Source: Flavobacterium anseongense (lineage in GTDB: Bacteria; Bacteroidota; Bacteroidia; Flavobacteriales; Flavobacteriaceae). From it: a stretch of 64,000 nucleotides of DNA. The stretch spans positions 124,001 to 188,000 of the forward strand of contig NZ_JAKIHN010000007.1 of NCBI RefSeq assembly GCF_021608185.1, in the 5' to 3' direction. The notes beneath the pieces were generated by a model. It worked only from the letters and a program-made list of their open reading frames with translations. It had not been told where the DNA came from and made no database searches. Made by a program: the position numbers and the translations under genes. How positions within the stretch are numbered: position 1 is the first letter of the stretch; each line of letters opens with the position of its first letter. Below, one piece after another: positions 1 to 7,265 of the stretch.

Positions 1-90
1 ATTTGTTATTGTATAAATGAAACGACGTTGAAGAAAATTGAAAGTTACTTTTCAATCATCAATACTAAATTAAAAAATAAATGTTGTTGA
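1..90 (+). CDS. C-terminal end of an ArsR-family-like regulator (partial)
   Basis: An open frame enters from the window edge and stops with TGA at 88-90. It encodes 29 residues that include CYCINE and a lysine-rich tail ending NKCC. A short CYCIN-type segment followed by a final helix is how many Bacteroidetes ArsR/SmtB metalloregulators end. The next genes are arsenic-type genes, which fits a local arsenite-sensing repressor. The terminal Cys-Cys pair could bind a thiophilic metalloid. Only the tail is visible, so the winged-helix domain cannot be checked and the assignment rests on tail plus context. Confidence 0.6.
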   Translation: MCYCINETTLKKIESYFSIINTKLKNKCC

Positions 91-96
91 ATTTGA

Positions 97-125
97 GGGA
101 TAAGGGAAAAGGGATAAGGGACAAG
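97..125 (+). repeat. Degenerate GGATAAGGG tandem words
   Basis: Imperfect tandem copies of GGATAAGG and GGAAAAGG lie between the ArsR-like stop and the octamer array. A related GATAAGT word array lies at 5160-5187. Confidence 0.6.
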
Positions 126-134
126 ATTTTCTTT

Positions 135-186
135 CTAACAATCTAACAATCTAACAATCTAACAATCTAATAATCTAACAATCTAA
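135..186 (+). repeat. (CTAACAAT)n octamer array before a start codon
   Basis: Six successive octamers, CTAACAAT with one CTAATAAT variant, end three bases before the ATG at 190. On the coding strand the array contains no G, so it should be unstructured in mRNA. It matches the array before ettA at 51451-51520. Confidence 0.9.
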
Positions 187-189
187 ATC

Positions 190-663
190 ATGAAATTATC
201 AGAAATTAAAAAAGAGTTGAATAGCTTAACTTCAATTGCTTTTCAACTGCCTAACGGCGAGTTAGTCCCCAATCATTTTCACGTAACTGAAGTAGGTAAA
301 GTGACCAAACATTTTATCGATTGCGGCGGAACCATTCGCAACGAAGAAATTGCCAATTTTCAATTGTGGGAAGCTAATGACTATGACCATCGTTTGCATC
401 CCGAAAAATTAGTTCACATTATTGAACTTTCAGAAAGAGTTTTAAATATGCCGGATTTGGAAATTGAAGTTGAATATCAAATGAAAGACACCATTGGTAA
501 ATTCAGCCTTGGTTTTGATGGTACTAATTTTCTTCTGACTTCAAAAGAAACCACTTGTTTAGCAAAAGACAACTGCGGAATTCCGGTCGAGAAAGTCAAA
601 GCAAAAATAGGTGAGTGGAAAGAAAAAGTTTCTTGTTGTTCGACCGAAAGTAATTGCTGTTAA
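190..663 (+). CDS. DUF6428-type arsenic-operon protein with C-terminal cysteine cluster
   Basis: This 157-residue soluble protein resembles the DUF6428 family found in Bacteroidetes arsenic operons, between an ArsR regulator and an arsenate reductase. Its function is unknown. No signal peptide or membrane segment is visible. The last eleven residues hold two vicinal Cys pairs (CCSTESNCC at the end), a plausible soft-metal or As(III) site, and further cysteines lie near residues 46, 123 and 129. The ATG directly follows an octamer array. It is probably co-transcribed with the ArsR-like gene upstream and with the three genes downstream, the next ATG being 3 bases beyond its stop codon. Confidence 0.75.
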   Translation: MKLSEIKKELNSLTSIAFQLPNGELVPNHFHVTEVGKVTKHFIDCGGTIRNEEIANFQLWEANDYDHRLHPEKLVHIIELSERVLNMPDLEIEVEYQMKDTIGKFSLGFDGTNFLLTSKETTCLAKDNCGIPVEKVKAKIGEWKEKVSCCSTESNCC

Positions 664-666
664 GTT

Positions 667-792
667 ATGGTATATAAATTAGTTAAGTATAAAAAACCAA
701 TTGTAATTATAAGCGGAATTGTAATTCTCAATTTGCTGTTTGGATTTGATATTCGATTTACAATAATTAATTTGCTTTGGCTTTTGGTATAA
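667..792 (+). CDS. 41-residue single-pass membrane peptide in the arsenic operon
   Basis: An ATG three bases after the preceding stop opens a 41-codon frame ending at TAA 790-792, three bases before the methyltransferase ATG. The peptide starts MVYKLVKYKKP, with a positive N-terminus. Two hydrophobic stretches follow, IVIISGIVILNLLFGF and TIINLLWLLV, giving one or two membrane segments. The tight spacing on both sides supports real translation. I do not recognise a family. A role beside arsenate reduction is inferred from position only. Confidence 0.55.
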   Translation: MVYKLVKYKKPIVIISGIVILNLLFGFDIRFTIINLLWLLV

Positions 793-795
793 ATT

Positions 796-1407
796 ATGGA
801 AAGAAAAGAACATTGGGAAAACGTGTTTTCCACGAAAACTGAAAAGGAAGTAAGTTGGTATCAGGAAAGCCCAAAAACATCGTTAAACTATTTTCATAAA
901 TTAAACATTCCTAAAGATGCCAAAATAATTGACATTGGAGGTGGTGACAGTTATTTGATTGATGCTTTGTTAGATTTGGGTTATACCAATTTAACGTTGC
1001 TGGATATTTCTGCTGGCGCGATTGAACGAATAAAAAAAAGATTAGGGGACAAGGCCACCCAAGTTACTTTTATTGTTTCCGATGTTTTGGATTTCAAACC
1101 CGATACGACCTATGACTTTTGGCATGACCGCGCTTCTTTTCATTTTTTGACAGAGCCAATTCAGATTGCTGAATATGCTGCTATCGTTGCTTCGGCTGTT
1201 GCCAAAAATGGAAACTTGGTAATCGGAACTTTCTCGGTAAACGGGCCAATGAAATGCAGCGGTTTGGATATTACACAATATGATGAAGCAAAATTAAAAG
1301 CAGTTTTTGAAAAAGATTTCGACTTAATTGAAAGTTTTACAGAAGACCACAAAACACCTTTTAACACTACGCAGAATTTTATTTTCTGCAATTTTAAAAA
1401 GAAGTAA
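796..1407 (+). CDS. Class I SAM-dependent methyltransferase of the arsenic operon
   Basis: This 203-residue protein has the Rossmann motif I IIDIGGGDSYLIDALL around residues 44-59 and an acidic strand end LLDIS near 70-74. The core motif DFWHDRASFHFLTE lies near 104-117, and GPMKCSGL occurs in the later part. These features fit a small class I methyltransferase family common in Bacteroidetes arsenic loci. It is unlike ArsM, because the cysteine arrangement of arsenite methyltransferases is not evident, so the substrate is unknown. The stop codon lies one base before the arsenate reductase ATG, indicating an operon. Confidence 0.8.
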   Translation: MERKEHWENVFSTKTEKEVSWYQESPKTSLNYFHKLNIPKDAKIIDIGGGDSYLIDALLDLGYTNLTLLDISAGAIERIKKRLGDKATQVTFIVSDVLDFKPDTTYDFWHDRASFHFLTEPIQIAEYAAIVASAVAKNGNLVIGTFSVNGPMKCSGLDITQYDEAKLKAVFEKDFDLIESFTEDHKTPFNTTQNFIFCNFKKK

Positions 1408-1408
1408 G

Positions 1409-1831
1409 ATGAAAAACATATTAGTATTGTGCACAGGAAATAGTTGCCGAAGTCAGATGGCGCATGGTTATTTAGCGCATTTTGCCGATTCAGATATTGT
1501 AAAAGTGTATTCCGCAGGTGTCGAAACACATGGCGTAAATCCTTTGGCAATTGCCATTATGAAAGAAGATGGTGTTGATATTTCAAAACATACTTCGAAT
1601 AATGTTGATGAGTATTTTGACATTCCTTTTGATTATGTAATCACGGTTTGTGACAACGCCAAAGAACGCTGTCCAATTTTTCCAACTCAAGCGGTAAAGC
1701 TGCATCATAATTTTCCCGATCCATCCAAAGTAAAAGGTTCTACAACGGAAGTGATAGAAGAGTTTCGAAGGGTAAGAGCAATGATTAAAGAATATTGTAA
1801 AGACTTTGTAACAGAAAACCAACTCAATTGA
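1409..1831 (+). CDS. arsC: Arsenate reductase, thioredoxin-linked low-MW phosphatase fold
   Basis: This is a cytoplasmic enzyme reducing arsenate to arsenite. The 140-residue protein opens with the P-loop CX5R motif, Cys8-TGNSC-Arg14, after the strand ILVL. The relay cysteines sit in VCDNAKERCP at Cys81 and Cys88. This Cys8/Cys81/Cys88 layout matches the pI258-type arsenate reductases recycled by thioredoxin. I chose the ATG at 1409. An upstream in-frame start at 1328 would run inside the methyltransferase gene and lacks the fold. No arsenite efflux pump is visible in the window, so the pump is upstream or elsewhere. The stop codon lies inside the terminator stem. Confidence 0.9.
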   Translation: MKNILVLCTGNSCRSQMAHGYLAHFADSDIVKVYSAGVETHGVNPLAIAIMKEDGVDISKHTSNNVDEYFDIPFDYVITVCDNAKERCPIFPTQAVKLHHNFPDPSKVKGSTTEVIEEFRRVRAMIKEYCKDFVTENQLN

Positions 1832-1847
1832 GTTGGTTTTTTTATTT
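1815..1847 (+). terminator. Terminator overlapping the arsC stop codon
   Basis: A perfect palindromic stem (AAAACCAACTCAA paired with TTGAGTTGGTTTT, 1815-1840) is followed by a T-run. The TGA stop of arsC at 1829-1831 lies at its centre. Confidence 0.85.
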
Positions 1848-1874
1848 TAATGTCTATCAAACACTTAATAACTA

Positions 1875-1905
1875 TTTGATTTTAAGTATAGTTCTATTAT
1901 CTTTA
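1875..1905 (+). promoter_or_regulatory. Promoter of the TPR lipoprotein gene
   Basis: TTTG at 1875-1878 is followed after 19 bases by TATCTTTA at 1898-1905, close to the Bacteroidetes TTG-N19-TAnnTTTG pattern with A for the final G. The ATG follows 21 bases later. Confidence 0.55.
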
Positions 1906-1926
1906 TAGTAATAAAAAGCAAGACTT

Positions 1927-3648
1927 ATGAACAGAATTCTAAAATTACTTGTACTTGTTTCTTTGCTGTTTTACTCTTGTAAGCATGAAAATAAACAAGA
2001 AGTAAAAGCTGTAATTGGGAAAAGTAAATATGGCTGTGCTCCTGAAACTACCGATGCCAAATGGTTTGAAACCGATAAAAAGGCTCCACTATTTAAAGGA
2101 ATGGATGTCGTTGATTTTCCAATTAGCACTAAAAATGAGGAAGCCCAAAAGTACTTTAATCAGGGATTGGCTTTTGCCTTTGGTTTTAATCATGCCGAAG
2201 CCGCACGTTCTTTTTATTATGCAACTAAATTAGATTCTAAATCAGCTATGAGTTTTTGGGGTTATGCCTATGTTTTGGGTCCAAATTACAACGCGGGAAT
2301 GGAACCCGATAATTATGAAAGAGCTTATAATGCCATTCAACAAGCGCTAAAACTTTCGGTTAATGCCTCTGAAAAGGAAAAAGCATTAATAAATGCGTTA
2401 TCAAAAAGATATGTTGCCAAATCAGTTGAAGACAGAAGTTTATTAGATAAAGCCTATTCGGAAGCCATGAAGAATGTGGCCAAGGAGTTTCCGGATGATA
2501 TTACTATTGCTACTTTGTACGTCGAGTCGATTATGGATTTACATCCGTGGGATTTACAGGATAAAAATGGTGTTGCTAAACCTTGGACACCCGAAATTAT
2601 TTCGTTGTTGGAAAAAATACTGAAGAAGAATCCAAAACATATTGGTGCTAATCATTTTTATATACACGCTGTTGAAGCTTCTAATACAGCAGAAAGGGCC
2701 AATGCTTCCGCAAAGCGTTTTGATGACGGATTAGCTTCAGCTTCAGGGCATTTGGTGCACATGCCTTCACATATTTACATCAGAACCGGAGAATATCACA
2801 AAGGAACTGTGGCTAATATTAACTCGGTGAAATTGGATAGTATTTATGTTACCATGTGTCATGCTCAAGGCGCTTATCCTTTGGCGTATTATCCGCATAA
2901 CTATCATTTTATGGCAGCTTGTGCTACTTTAGAAGGGAATTATAAATGGGCAAAAATAGGGGCAGACAAAACATCAAATCTTGTGCATCCAAAGACAATG
3001 ATTGAGCCTGGCTGGTCAACCTTACAGCATTTCTATGTCATTCCATATTTTGTGGCAGTGAAATTTGGAAAATGGGATGAAATTTTGAAAATGAAATTGG
3101 TTTCCGATACGTTAAAATATCCTGTAGCAATTTCGCATTATGCCAAAGGAATGGCTTATTTAGGAAAAAAAGATATCGCGAAAGCAAAAGCTGAGTTAGC
3201 AAAATTGGAAGTTTTAACCAATGATGATGCCATGAAAAAAATGACGATTTGGGATATCAATACGATGTATGATGTTTTGCAAATTGCCGGTAAAGTATTG
3301 AAAGGTGAAATTTTGGCTTCGGAAGGAAACTATAAACAAAGCATTCCGCTGCTTGAAAAAGCGGCTACAATTGAAGACGGATTAAATTATAATGAGCCAC
3401 CGGATTGGTTTTTCTCGGTGCGGCATCATCTTGGTGCAGTGCAAATTGAAGCCGGAAAGTATAATGATGCTATAAAAACCTATCAGGATGATTTGAAGCG
3501 ATTTCGTAATAATGGCTGGGCGCAACACGGATTGAAATTGGCTTATCAAAAGCTGAATAATCCAACCAAAGTAAAAGAAATGGATGCTTTGCTTGCTAAA
3601 AGTTGGGCAACTGCCGATGTTAAAATCACCACTTCCCGAATTAAATAA
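1927..3648 (+). CDS. Tetratricopeptide-repeat lipoprotein
   Basis: This 573-residue exported protein has a lipobox LFYSC placing the lipidated cysteine at residue 18. It carries helical TPR-like repeats through most of its length. The stretch NQGLAFAFGFNHAEAARSF resembles TPR proteins that count members of a helical pair. Further TPR units lie in the last third, for example GKYNDAIKTYQDDL. Several conserved His residues occur in VHMPSHIYIRTGEYH near residues 279-293, but I see no clear catalytic or haem CXXCH motif. It is monocistronic, with its own promoter and terminator. The function is unknown and a scaffold role at the outer membrane is inferred. Confidence 0.75.
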   Translation: MNRILKLLVLVSLLFYSCKHENKQEVKAVIGKSKYGCAPETTDAKWFETDKKAPLFKGMDVVDFPISTKNEEAQKYFNQGLAFAFGFNHAEAARSFYYATKLDSKSAMSFWGYAYVLGPNYNAGMEPDNYERAYNAIQQALKLSVNASEKEKALINALSKRYVAKSVEDRSLLDKAYSEAMKNVAKEFPDDITIATLYVESIMDLHPWDLQDKNGVAKPWTPEIISLLEKILKKNPKHIGANHFYIHAVEASNTAERANASAKRFDDGLASASGHLVHMPSHIYIRTGEYHKGTVANINSVKLDSIYVTMCHAQGAYPLAYYPHNYHFMAACATLEGNYKWAKIGADKTSNLVHPKTMIEPGWSTLQHFYVIPYFVAVKFGKWDEILKMKLVSDTLKYPVAISHYAKGMAYLGKKDIAKAKAELAKLEVLTNDDAMKKMTIWDINTMYDVLQIAGKVLKGEILASEGNYKQSIPLLEKAATIEDGLNYNEPPDWFFSVRHHLGAVQIEAGKYNDAIKTYQDDLKRFRNNGWAQHGLKLAYQKLNNPTKVKEMDALLAKSWATADVKITTSRIK

Positions 3649-3650
3649 CA

Positions 3651-3681
3651 AAAGCCAATTCAATTGAACTGGCTTTTTATT
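3651..3681. terminator. Bidirectional terminator between TPR lipoprotein and lpd
   Basis: Inverted repeat AAAGCCAATTCAA/TTGAACTGGCTTT (3651-3676, one mismatch) with flanking A and T runs lies between convergent genes. Confidence 0.8.
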
Positions 3682-3698
3682 TGAAGTTTAATTTGTTT

Positions 3699-5102
3699 TT
3701 AAACGTGTAAAGCTCTATTATCTGTAGCGGCTAATGCAGCTTCCTTAACGGCTTCCGCAAATGTTGGATGTGCATGTGACATTCTGGAAATATCTTCAGC
3801 AGAAGCTCTGAATTCCATAGCGGTTACGGCTTCTGCAATCAAATCGGCGCAACGCGCACCAATCATGTGAATACCTAAAACTTCGTCGGTTTTAGCATCG
3901 GCTAGTATTTTAACGAATCCGTCGTTATCAGCACTTGCTCTTGCTCTTCCTAACGCTTTGAAAGGAAAACTTCCCGCTTTGTAGGCAACTCCGGCTTCTT
4001 TTAATTGCTCTTCCGTTTTACCAACTGCAGCAACTTCAGGCCAGGTATAAACAACACCCGGAATTAAATTATAATCGATATGTGGTTTTTGTCCGGCTAA
4101 GATTTCGGCAACCAAAGTTCCTTCTTCTTCGGCTTTGTGAGCTAACATGGCACCACGAACCACATCACCAATCGCATAAATATTTGGAACATTCGTTTGT
4201 AAATGATCGTTTACTTCAATCATACCGCGGTCAGTAACTTTTACTCCGGCTTTCTCAGCATTTAATCCGTCAGTATAAGGACGACGACCAACAGCAACTA
4301 AGCAGTAATCACCTTCAAAAGTTACAGCATTTCCTTTGGCATCATCAGCGACAACAATTACGTTCTTACCTTTTCGGGTTACTTCTTTTACTTTATGAGA
4401 AGTATAGAATTTCATGCCTTGTTTTTTCAAGACTTTGGTTAATTCTTTTGATAGACCGGCATCCATTCCGGGTATGATTCTGTCTAAGAACTCCACTACA
4501 GAAACTTGTGCGCCAAGTCTTAAATATACTTGTCCTAATTCAATTCCGATTACACCACCACCGATGATGATTAAGTGTTTTGGAACTTCTGGCAATTTTA
4601 AGGCTTCTGTTGATGTAATGATTCTTTCTTTATCTAATTTGATAAAAGGCAGAGATGATGGTTTTGAACCTGTTGCGATTACAATATTTTTTCCTTCTAT
4701 TACTTCTGAAGAACCATCGGCTTTGGTTACTTTCACATGAGTTGCATCTTCAAAAGAACCTAATCCTTCAAAAACGGTAATTTTATTTTTGTCCATTAGG
4801 AATTTCACGCCACCTGAAGTTTGATCTACAACTGCTTGTTTGCGGGCAATCATTTTTTCTAAATTTACTTTTACATTTCCCGAAACTTCAATTCCGTGGT
4901 CAGCAAAATGTTGTAATTCTTCGTAATGATGTGAAGAAGCTAATAATGCTTTTGATGGAATACAACCTACGTTTAGGCAGGTTCCACCAAGGGTTGAATA
5001 TTTTTCGATGATAGCGGTTTTGAAACCTAATTGGGCACAACGAATAGCTGAAACATATCCGCCAGGACCAGAACCTATAATGACTACGTCAAATGAACTC
5101 AT
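3699..5102 (-). CDS. lpdA: Dihydrolipoyl dehydrogenase (E3)
   Basis: This flavoenzyme reoxidises lipoyl groups of the 2-oxoacid dehydrogenase and glycine cleavage complexes with NAD+. The 467-residue protein has the FAD motif GSGPGG at residues 10-15 and the redox disulfide in GGTCLNVGC (Cys42, Cys47). The NAD motif GGGVIGIELG follows mid-protein. The C-terminal interface segment HAHPTFAE gives the catalytic His445-Glu450 pair. I chose the ATG at 5102. A GTG extension to 5129 adds nine residues but runs into a TAATTTTG promoter box on this strand (5136-5129). It stands alone, away from any E1/E2 gene. Confidence 0.97.
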   Translation of the reverse strand: MSSFDVVIIGSGPGGYVSAIRCAQLGFKTAIIEKYSTLGGTCLNVGCIPSKALLASSHHYEELQHFADHGIEVSGNVKVNLEKMIARKQAVVDQTSGGVKFLMDKNKITVFEGLGSFEDATHVKVTKADGSSEVIEGKNIVIATGSKPSSLPFIKLDKERIITSTEALKLPEVPKHLIIIGGGVIGIELGQVYLRLGAQVSVVEFLDRIIPGMDAGLSKELTKVLKKQGMKFYTSHKVKEVTRKGKNVIVVADDAKGNAVTFEGDYCLVAVGRRPYTDGLNAEKAGVKVTDRGMIEVNDHLQTNVPNIYAIGDVVRGAMLAHKAEEEGTLVAEILAGQKPHIDYNLIPGVVYTWPEVAAVGKTEEQLKEAGVAYKAGSFPFKALGRARASADNDGFVKILADAKTDEVLGIHMIGARCADLIAEAVTAMEFRASAEDISRMSHAHPTFAEAVKEAALAATDNRALHV

Positions 5103-5159
5103 AATTAGTGTTTTATTTTTTTGCGTCACAAAATTACAGTTTTTATTTGATTATTTAAA

Positions 5160-5187
5160 GTGATAAGTGATAAGGGATAAGTGAAAA
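5160..5187. repeat. GATAAGT word array
   Basis: Imperfect repeats of GTGATAA and GGGATAAGT lie 58 bases upstream of the lpdA start. They resemble the array at 97-125. Confidence 0.55.
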
Positions 5188-5215
5188 GTCTAAAAAAGTA
5201 AATACGTGAACGTTA

Positions 5216-5256
5216 GCCCCGATAGTAGCGAGCTACCATGTAGCGCGGATAGCGGG
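5216..5256. repeat. GC-rich palindromic intergenic element
   Basis: A 41-base GC-rich island sits in AT-rich spacer. It begins GCCCCGATAG, contains GTAGCGAGCTAC, and ends GCGCGGATAGCGGG, so its ends are partly inverted. It resembles dispersed intergenic elements I associate with Flavobacterium genomes. A weakly similar stretch (GCGCGAA ... GCGTAGTGGATAG) lies at 61350-61382. Confidence 0.45.
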
Positions 5257-5431
5257 AAGGGAAGTGATAAAAACAACTCTCGTCCGCTTCTAATTCCAAA
5301 AATACAATCACTTTATAAGAGAATTTTTAGCTTTATTTTTTATTAATAAGGATAAGGATACAAGAACTATTGAATTGCATTTTTTTAGTGTTAAAATTTT
5401 GAAAATCAGTTAAAGTACGATTTCATTTTTG
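5257..5431. other. Non-coding spacer without a recognised gene
   Basis: AT-rich sequence with no convincing open frame. It lies between the GC-rich element and the putative RNA promoter. Confidence 0.5.
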
Positions 5432-5439
5432 TAACTTTG
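5432..5439 (+). promoter_or_regulatory. TAACTTTG box for the putative ncRNA
   Basis: The box matches the Bacteroidetes TAnnTTTG element exactly. No TTG lies at the ideal distance, so only the -7 half is supported. Transcription would begin near 5446. Confidence 0.45.
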
Positions 5440-5446
5440 AGATAGA

Positions 5447-5733
5447 ATATTAGAAGTAGTTGTTCCAATATATTGTTAACGGAATAATGAATAAAAGTGT
5501 TCGAAAAGGAGAAGCTTAGCAGTAAAAAGTAATCCTTATTATACTAATCTAAGCATATAGTACCGTAGCCGTTAAGAATTAATTTTTTGTCCTTTTGCAG
5601 TTGGTAATAAAACCAACAAATTAAAATAATATAGACAGTAACTGCCTGTCGAAAAGCAAAAGTGGGTTATTGGTAAAATTATCTGGATTGTGTAGGAAAT
5701 CCGTTGATGAGTTCTCGTTAACGGATTTTTTTA
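5447..5733 (+). ncRNA. Candidate structured non-coding RNA of about 285 nt
   Basis: No protein is encoded, but several stems can be drawn. TTAACGG (5476-5482) pairs with CCGTTAA (5569-5575). Inside it, GCTTAG (5514-5519) pairs with CTAAGC (5549-5554). AAGGA (5506-5510) could pair with TCCTT (5533-5537), giving a pseudoknot. Hairpins GTTGGT/ACCAAC (near 5600-5616) and GACAG/CTGTC (5634-5650) follow. The unit ends in a good terminator and begins after a TAACTTTG box. A 6S-like or Flavo-1-like RNA is possible, but I cannot confirm a family. Confidence 0.4.
5697..5733 (+). terminator. Intrinsic terminator of the putative ncRNA
   Basis: AAATCCGTT (5697-5705) pairs with AACGGATTT (5720-5728), followed by a seven-T run. 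Confidence 0.8.
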
Positions 5734-5787
5734 TTTTAAAAACTAAAAATCACAATTTCCCATTTAAAGTTTTTTTTATATTTAGCC

Positions 5788-5826
5788 ATGAAAAAACTAC
5801 TCTTACTTTTTATACTCCCTTTTTAA
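5788..5826 (+). other. 12-codon signal-peptide-like mini-ORF
   Basis: The ATG at 5788 opens the frame MKKLLLLFILPF and then TAA. It looks like the first half of a secretion signal cut short, with a strong terminator starting at its stop codon. It may be the residue of a deleted exported-protein gene or a real short peptide. There is no evidence beyond the sequence itself. Confidence 0.35.
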
Positions 5827-5867
5827 AAGCAGCAGATAATTAGTTTAGATTGTCTGCTGCTTTTTTT
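5825..5867 (+). terminator. Strong terminator after the mini-ORF
   Basis: AAAAGCAGCAGA (5825-5836) pairs perfectly with TCTGCTGCTTTT, followed by a T-run. Confidence 0.85.
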
Positions 5868-5927
5868 ATAGTCCAAAGTTATCATTGAAGAATTTTCTTT
5901 AACTTTATAATCTCTAAAGTATTGATT

Positions 5928-7265
5928 ATGAAATTTTTTTATCTTTCCATTAGTCTCTTGTTTATGAGTTTAAGTGCTGTGGCACAAATTGTAAACATTC
6001 CTGATGCCAATTTTAAAGCGAGATTGGTAATGGCGAGTAGCAATAATCAAATTGCCTATAATAGCAGTAATAATGCCATTAAGATTGATAGCAATAATAA
6101 TGGAGAAATAGAAGTCAGTGAAGCGCTTTTAGTCTATAAACTCAATCTAATTTCCTCTAATTTTCCGGAATCGTCACGCATTTCGAATGTGACCGGCTTA
6201 TCAGCTTTTCAGAATTTAAGAGTTTTAAAATGTATTCAAAACAACCTGACACAAATTGACTTATTGTCTTTACCATTATTAGAAGAGTTTGATGGAAGCT
6301 ATAATTCCTTTTCATCACTTGACATTTCTAATTTAGTAAACTTAAAGAAACTATTAGCCCATACAAATCAGATAACCACTATTACACAAAATAATAATAT
6401 AGCATTAGAAAATATTTGGGTGAGTAACAATTTATTGACGAGTATTGATTTGACAGTTTTTCCTGCTTTGAAATCGGTTTCCTGTGATAATAATATACTA
6501 ACATCCATAAACGTTTCAGGATTAACGCTTATAGACGAAATTGAATGTGGAGGAAATTCACTGACTTCAATAAATCTTAACGGATTGACAACATTAAGAA
6601 TACTTGGTTGTGGAGGTAACCAAATCAGTAGTCTCGATTTAAGCACATTAAGTACTCTTAATATGCTGGCTTGTAGTAACAATCCAATTAGTGCTCTTAA
6701 TGTTACCGGAAATACAAATTTAGGATACTTAGAGGTCAGTAATACATTACTATCTTCTTTAGATTGTTCACAAACCGGAGTTACCCAGTTGGCTGCCGAA
6801 AATTGCCCAAACCTGCAAACAATAAATGTTCGTAATGGTGTGTATTCGTATAGCGATCCGGATTTGTTATTTTATGCATTCAGAATACATAATAATCCAC
6901 AATTGGTTTCTATTTGCACTGATAATGGAGAACAAAGTCAATTGATATTTACAGATTACAATACAAGCGGAAGTGTTATGGTTTATAATGGAGTTAATTG
7001 TGAAATTCCGGTTGTGGTAAATATGGGAACATCAGATTTTGATAAATCAATACTCAAATTATACCCAAACCCATCATCAGACATTATCAATATTGAAGTT
7101 TCCAATAATCAACCTGTCAAGACTACTATTACTACTATTTTGGGGCAAACAATAATGAGTTCTGAAAACACTACAATTGATATTAGTTCTTTAACAAAAG
7201 GCACTTATTTAATAACAGTAGAAACGGAATCTGGCAAAGAAACACAACGGATTATTAAATTATAA
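5928..7265 (+). CDS. Secreted leucine-rich-repeat protein with T9SS type A sorting domain
   Basis: This 445-residue protein has a Sec signal (MKFFYLSISLLFMSLSAVAQ). The N-terminal segment VNIPDANFKARL leads into an EF-hand-like loop DSNNNGEIEVSE, as in other flavobacterial LRR cargo. Short leucine-rich repeats follow (LTSINLNGLTTLRILGCGGNQ type, about residues 75-300). The C-terminal sorting domain begins LYPNPSSDIINIEV and ends in a basic IIKL tail, marking export through T9SS and surface attachment or release. I chose the ATG at 5928 because the upstream start at 5922 is TTG. It is tandem with a paralogue beginning at the next base after its stop. The ligand is unknown. Confidence 0.88.
   Translation: MKFFYLSISLLFMSLSAVAQIVNIPDANFKARLVMASSNNQIAYNSSNNAIKIDSNNNGEIEVSEALLVYKLNLISSNFPESSRISNVTGLSAFQNLRVLKCIQNNLTQIDLLSLPLLEEFDGSYNSFSSLDISNLVNLKKLLAHTNQITTITQNNNIALENIWVSNNLLTSIDLTVFPALKSVSCDNNILTSINVSGLTLIDEIECGGNSLTSINLNGLTTLRILGCGGNQISSLDLSTLSTLNMLACSNNPISALNVTGNTNLGYLEVSNTLLSSLDCSQTGVTQLAAENCPNLQTINVRNGVYSYSDPDLLFYAFRIHNNPQLVSICTDNGEQSQLIFTDYNTSGSVMVYNGVNCEIPVVVNMGTSDFDKSILKLYPNPSSDIINIEVSNNQPVKTTITTILGQTIMSSENTTIDISSLTKGTYLITVETESGKETQRIIKL

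Noticed and set aside
135..186. Octamer arrays as a CRISPR array
   Set aside because: The units are eight bases with no spacers and no cas genes nearby.
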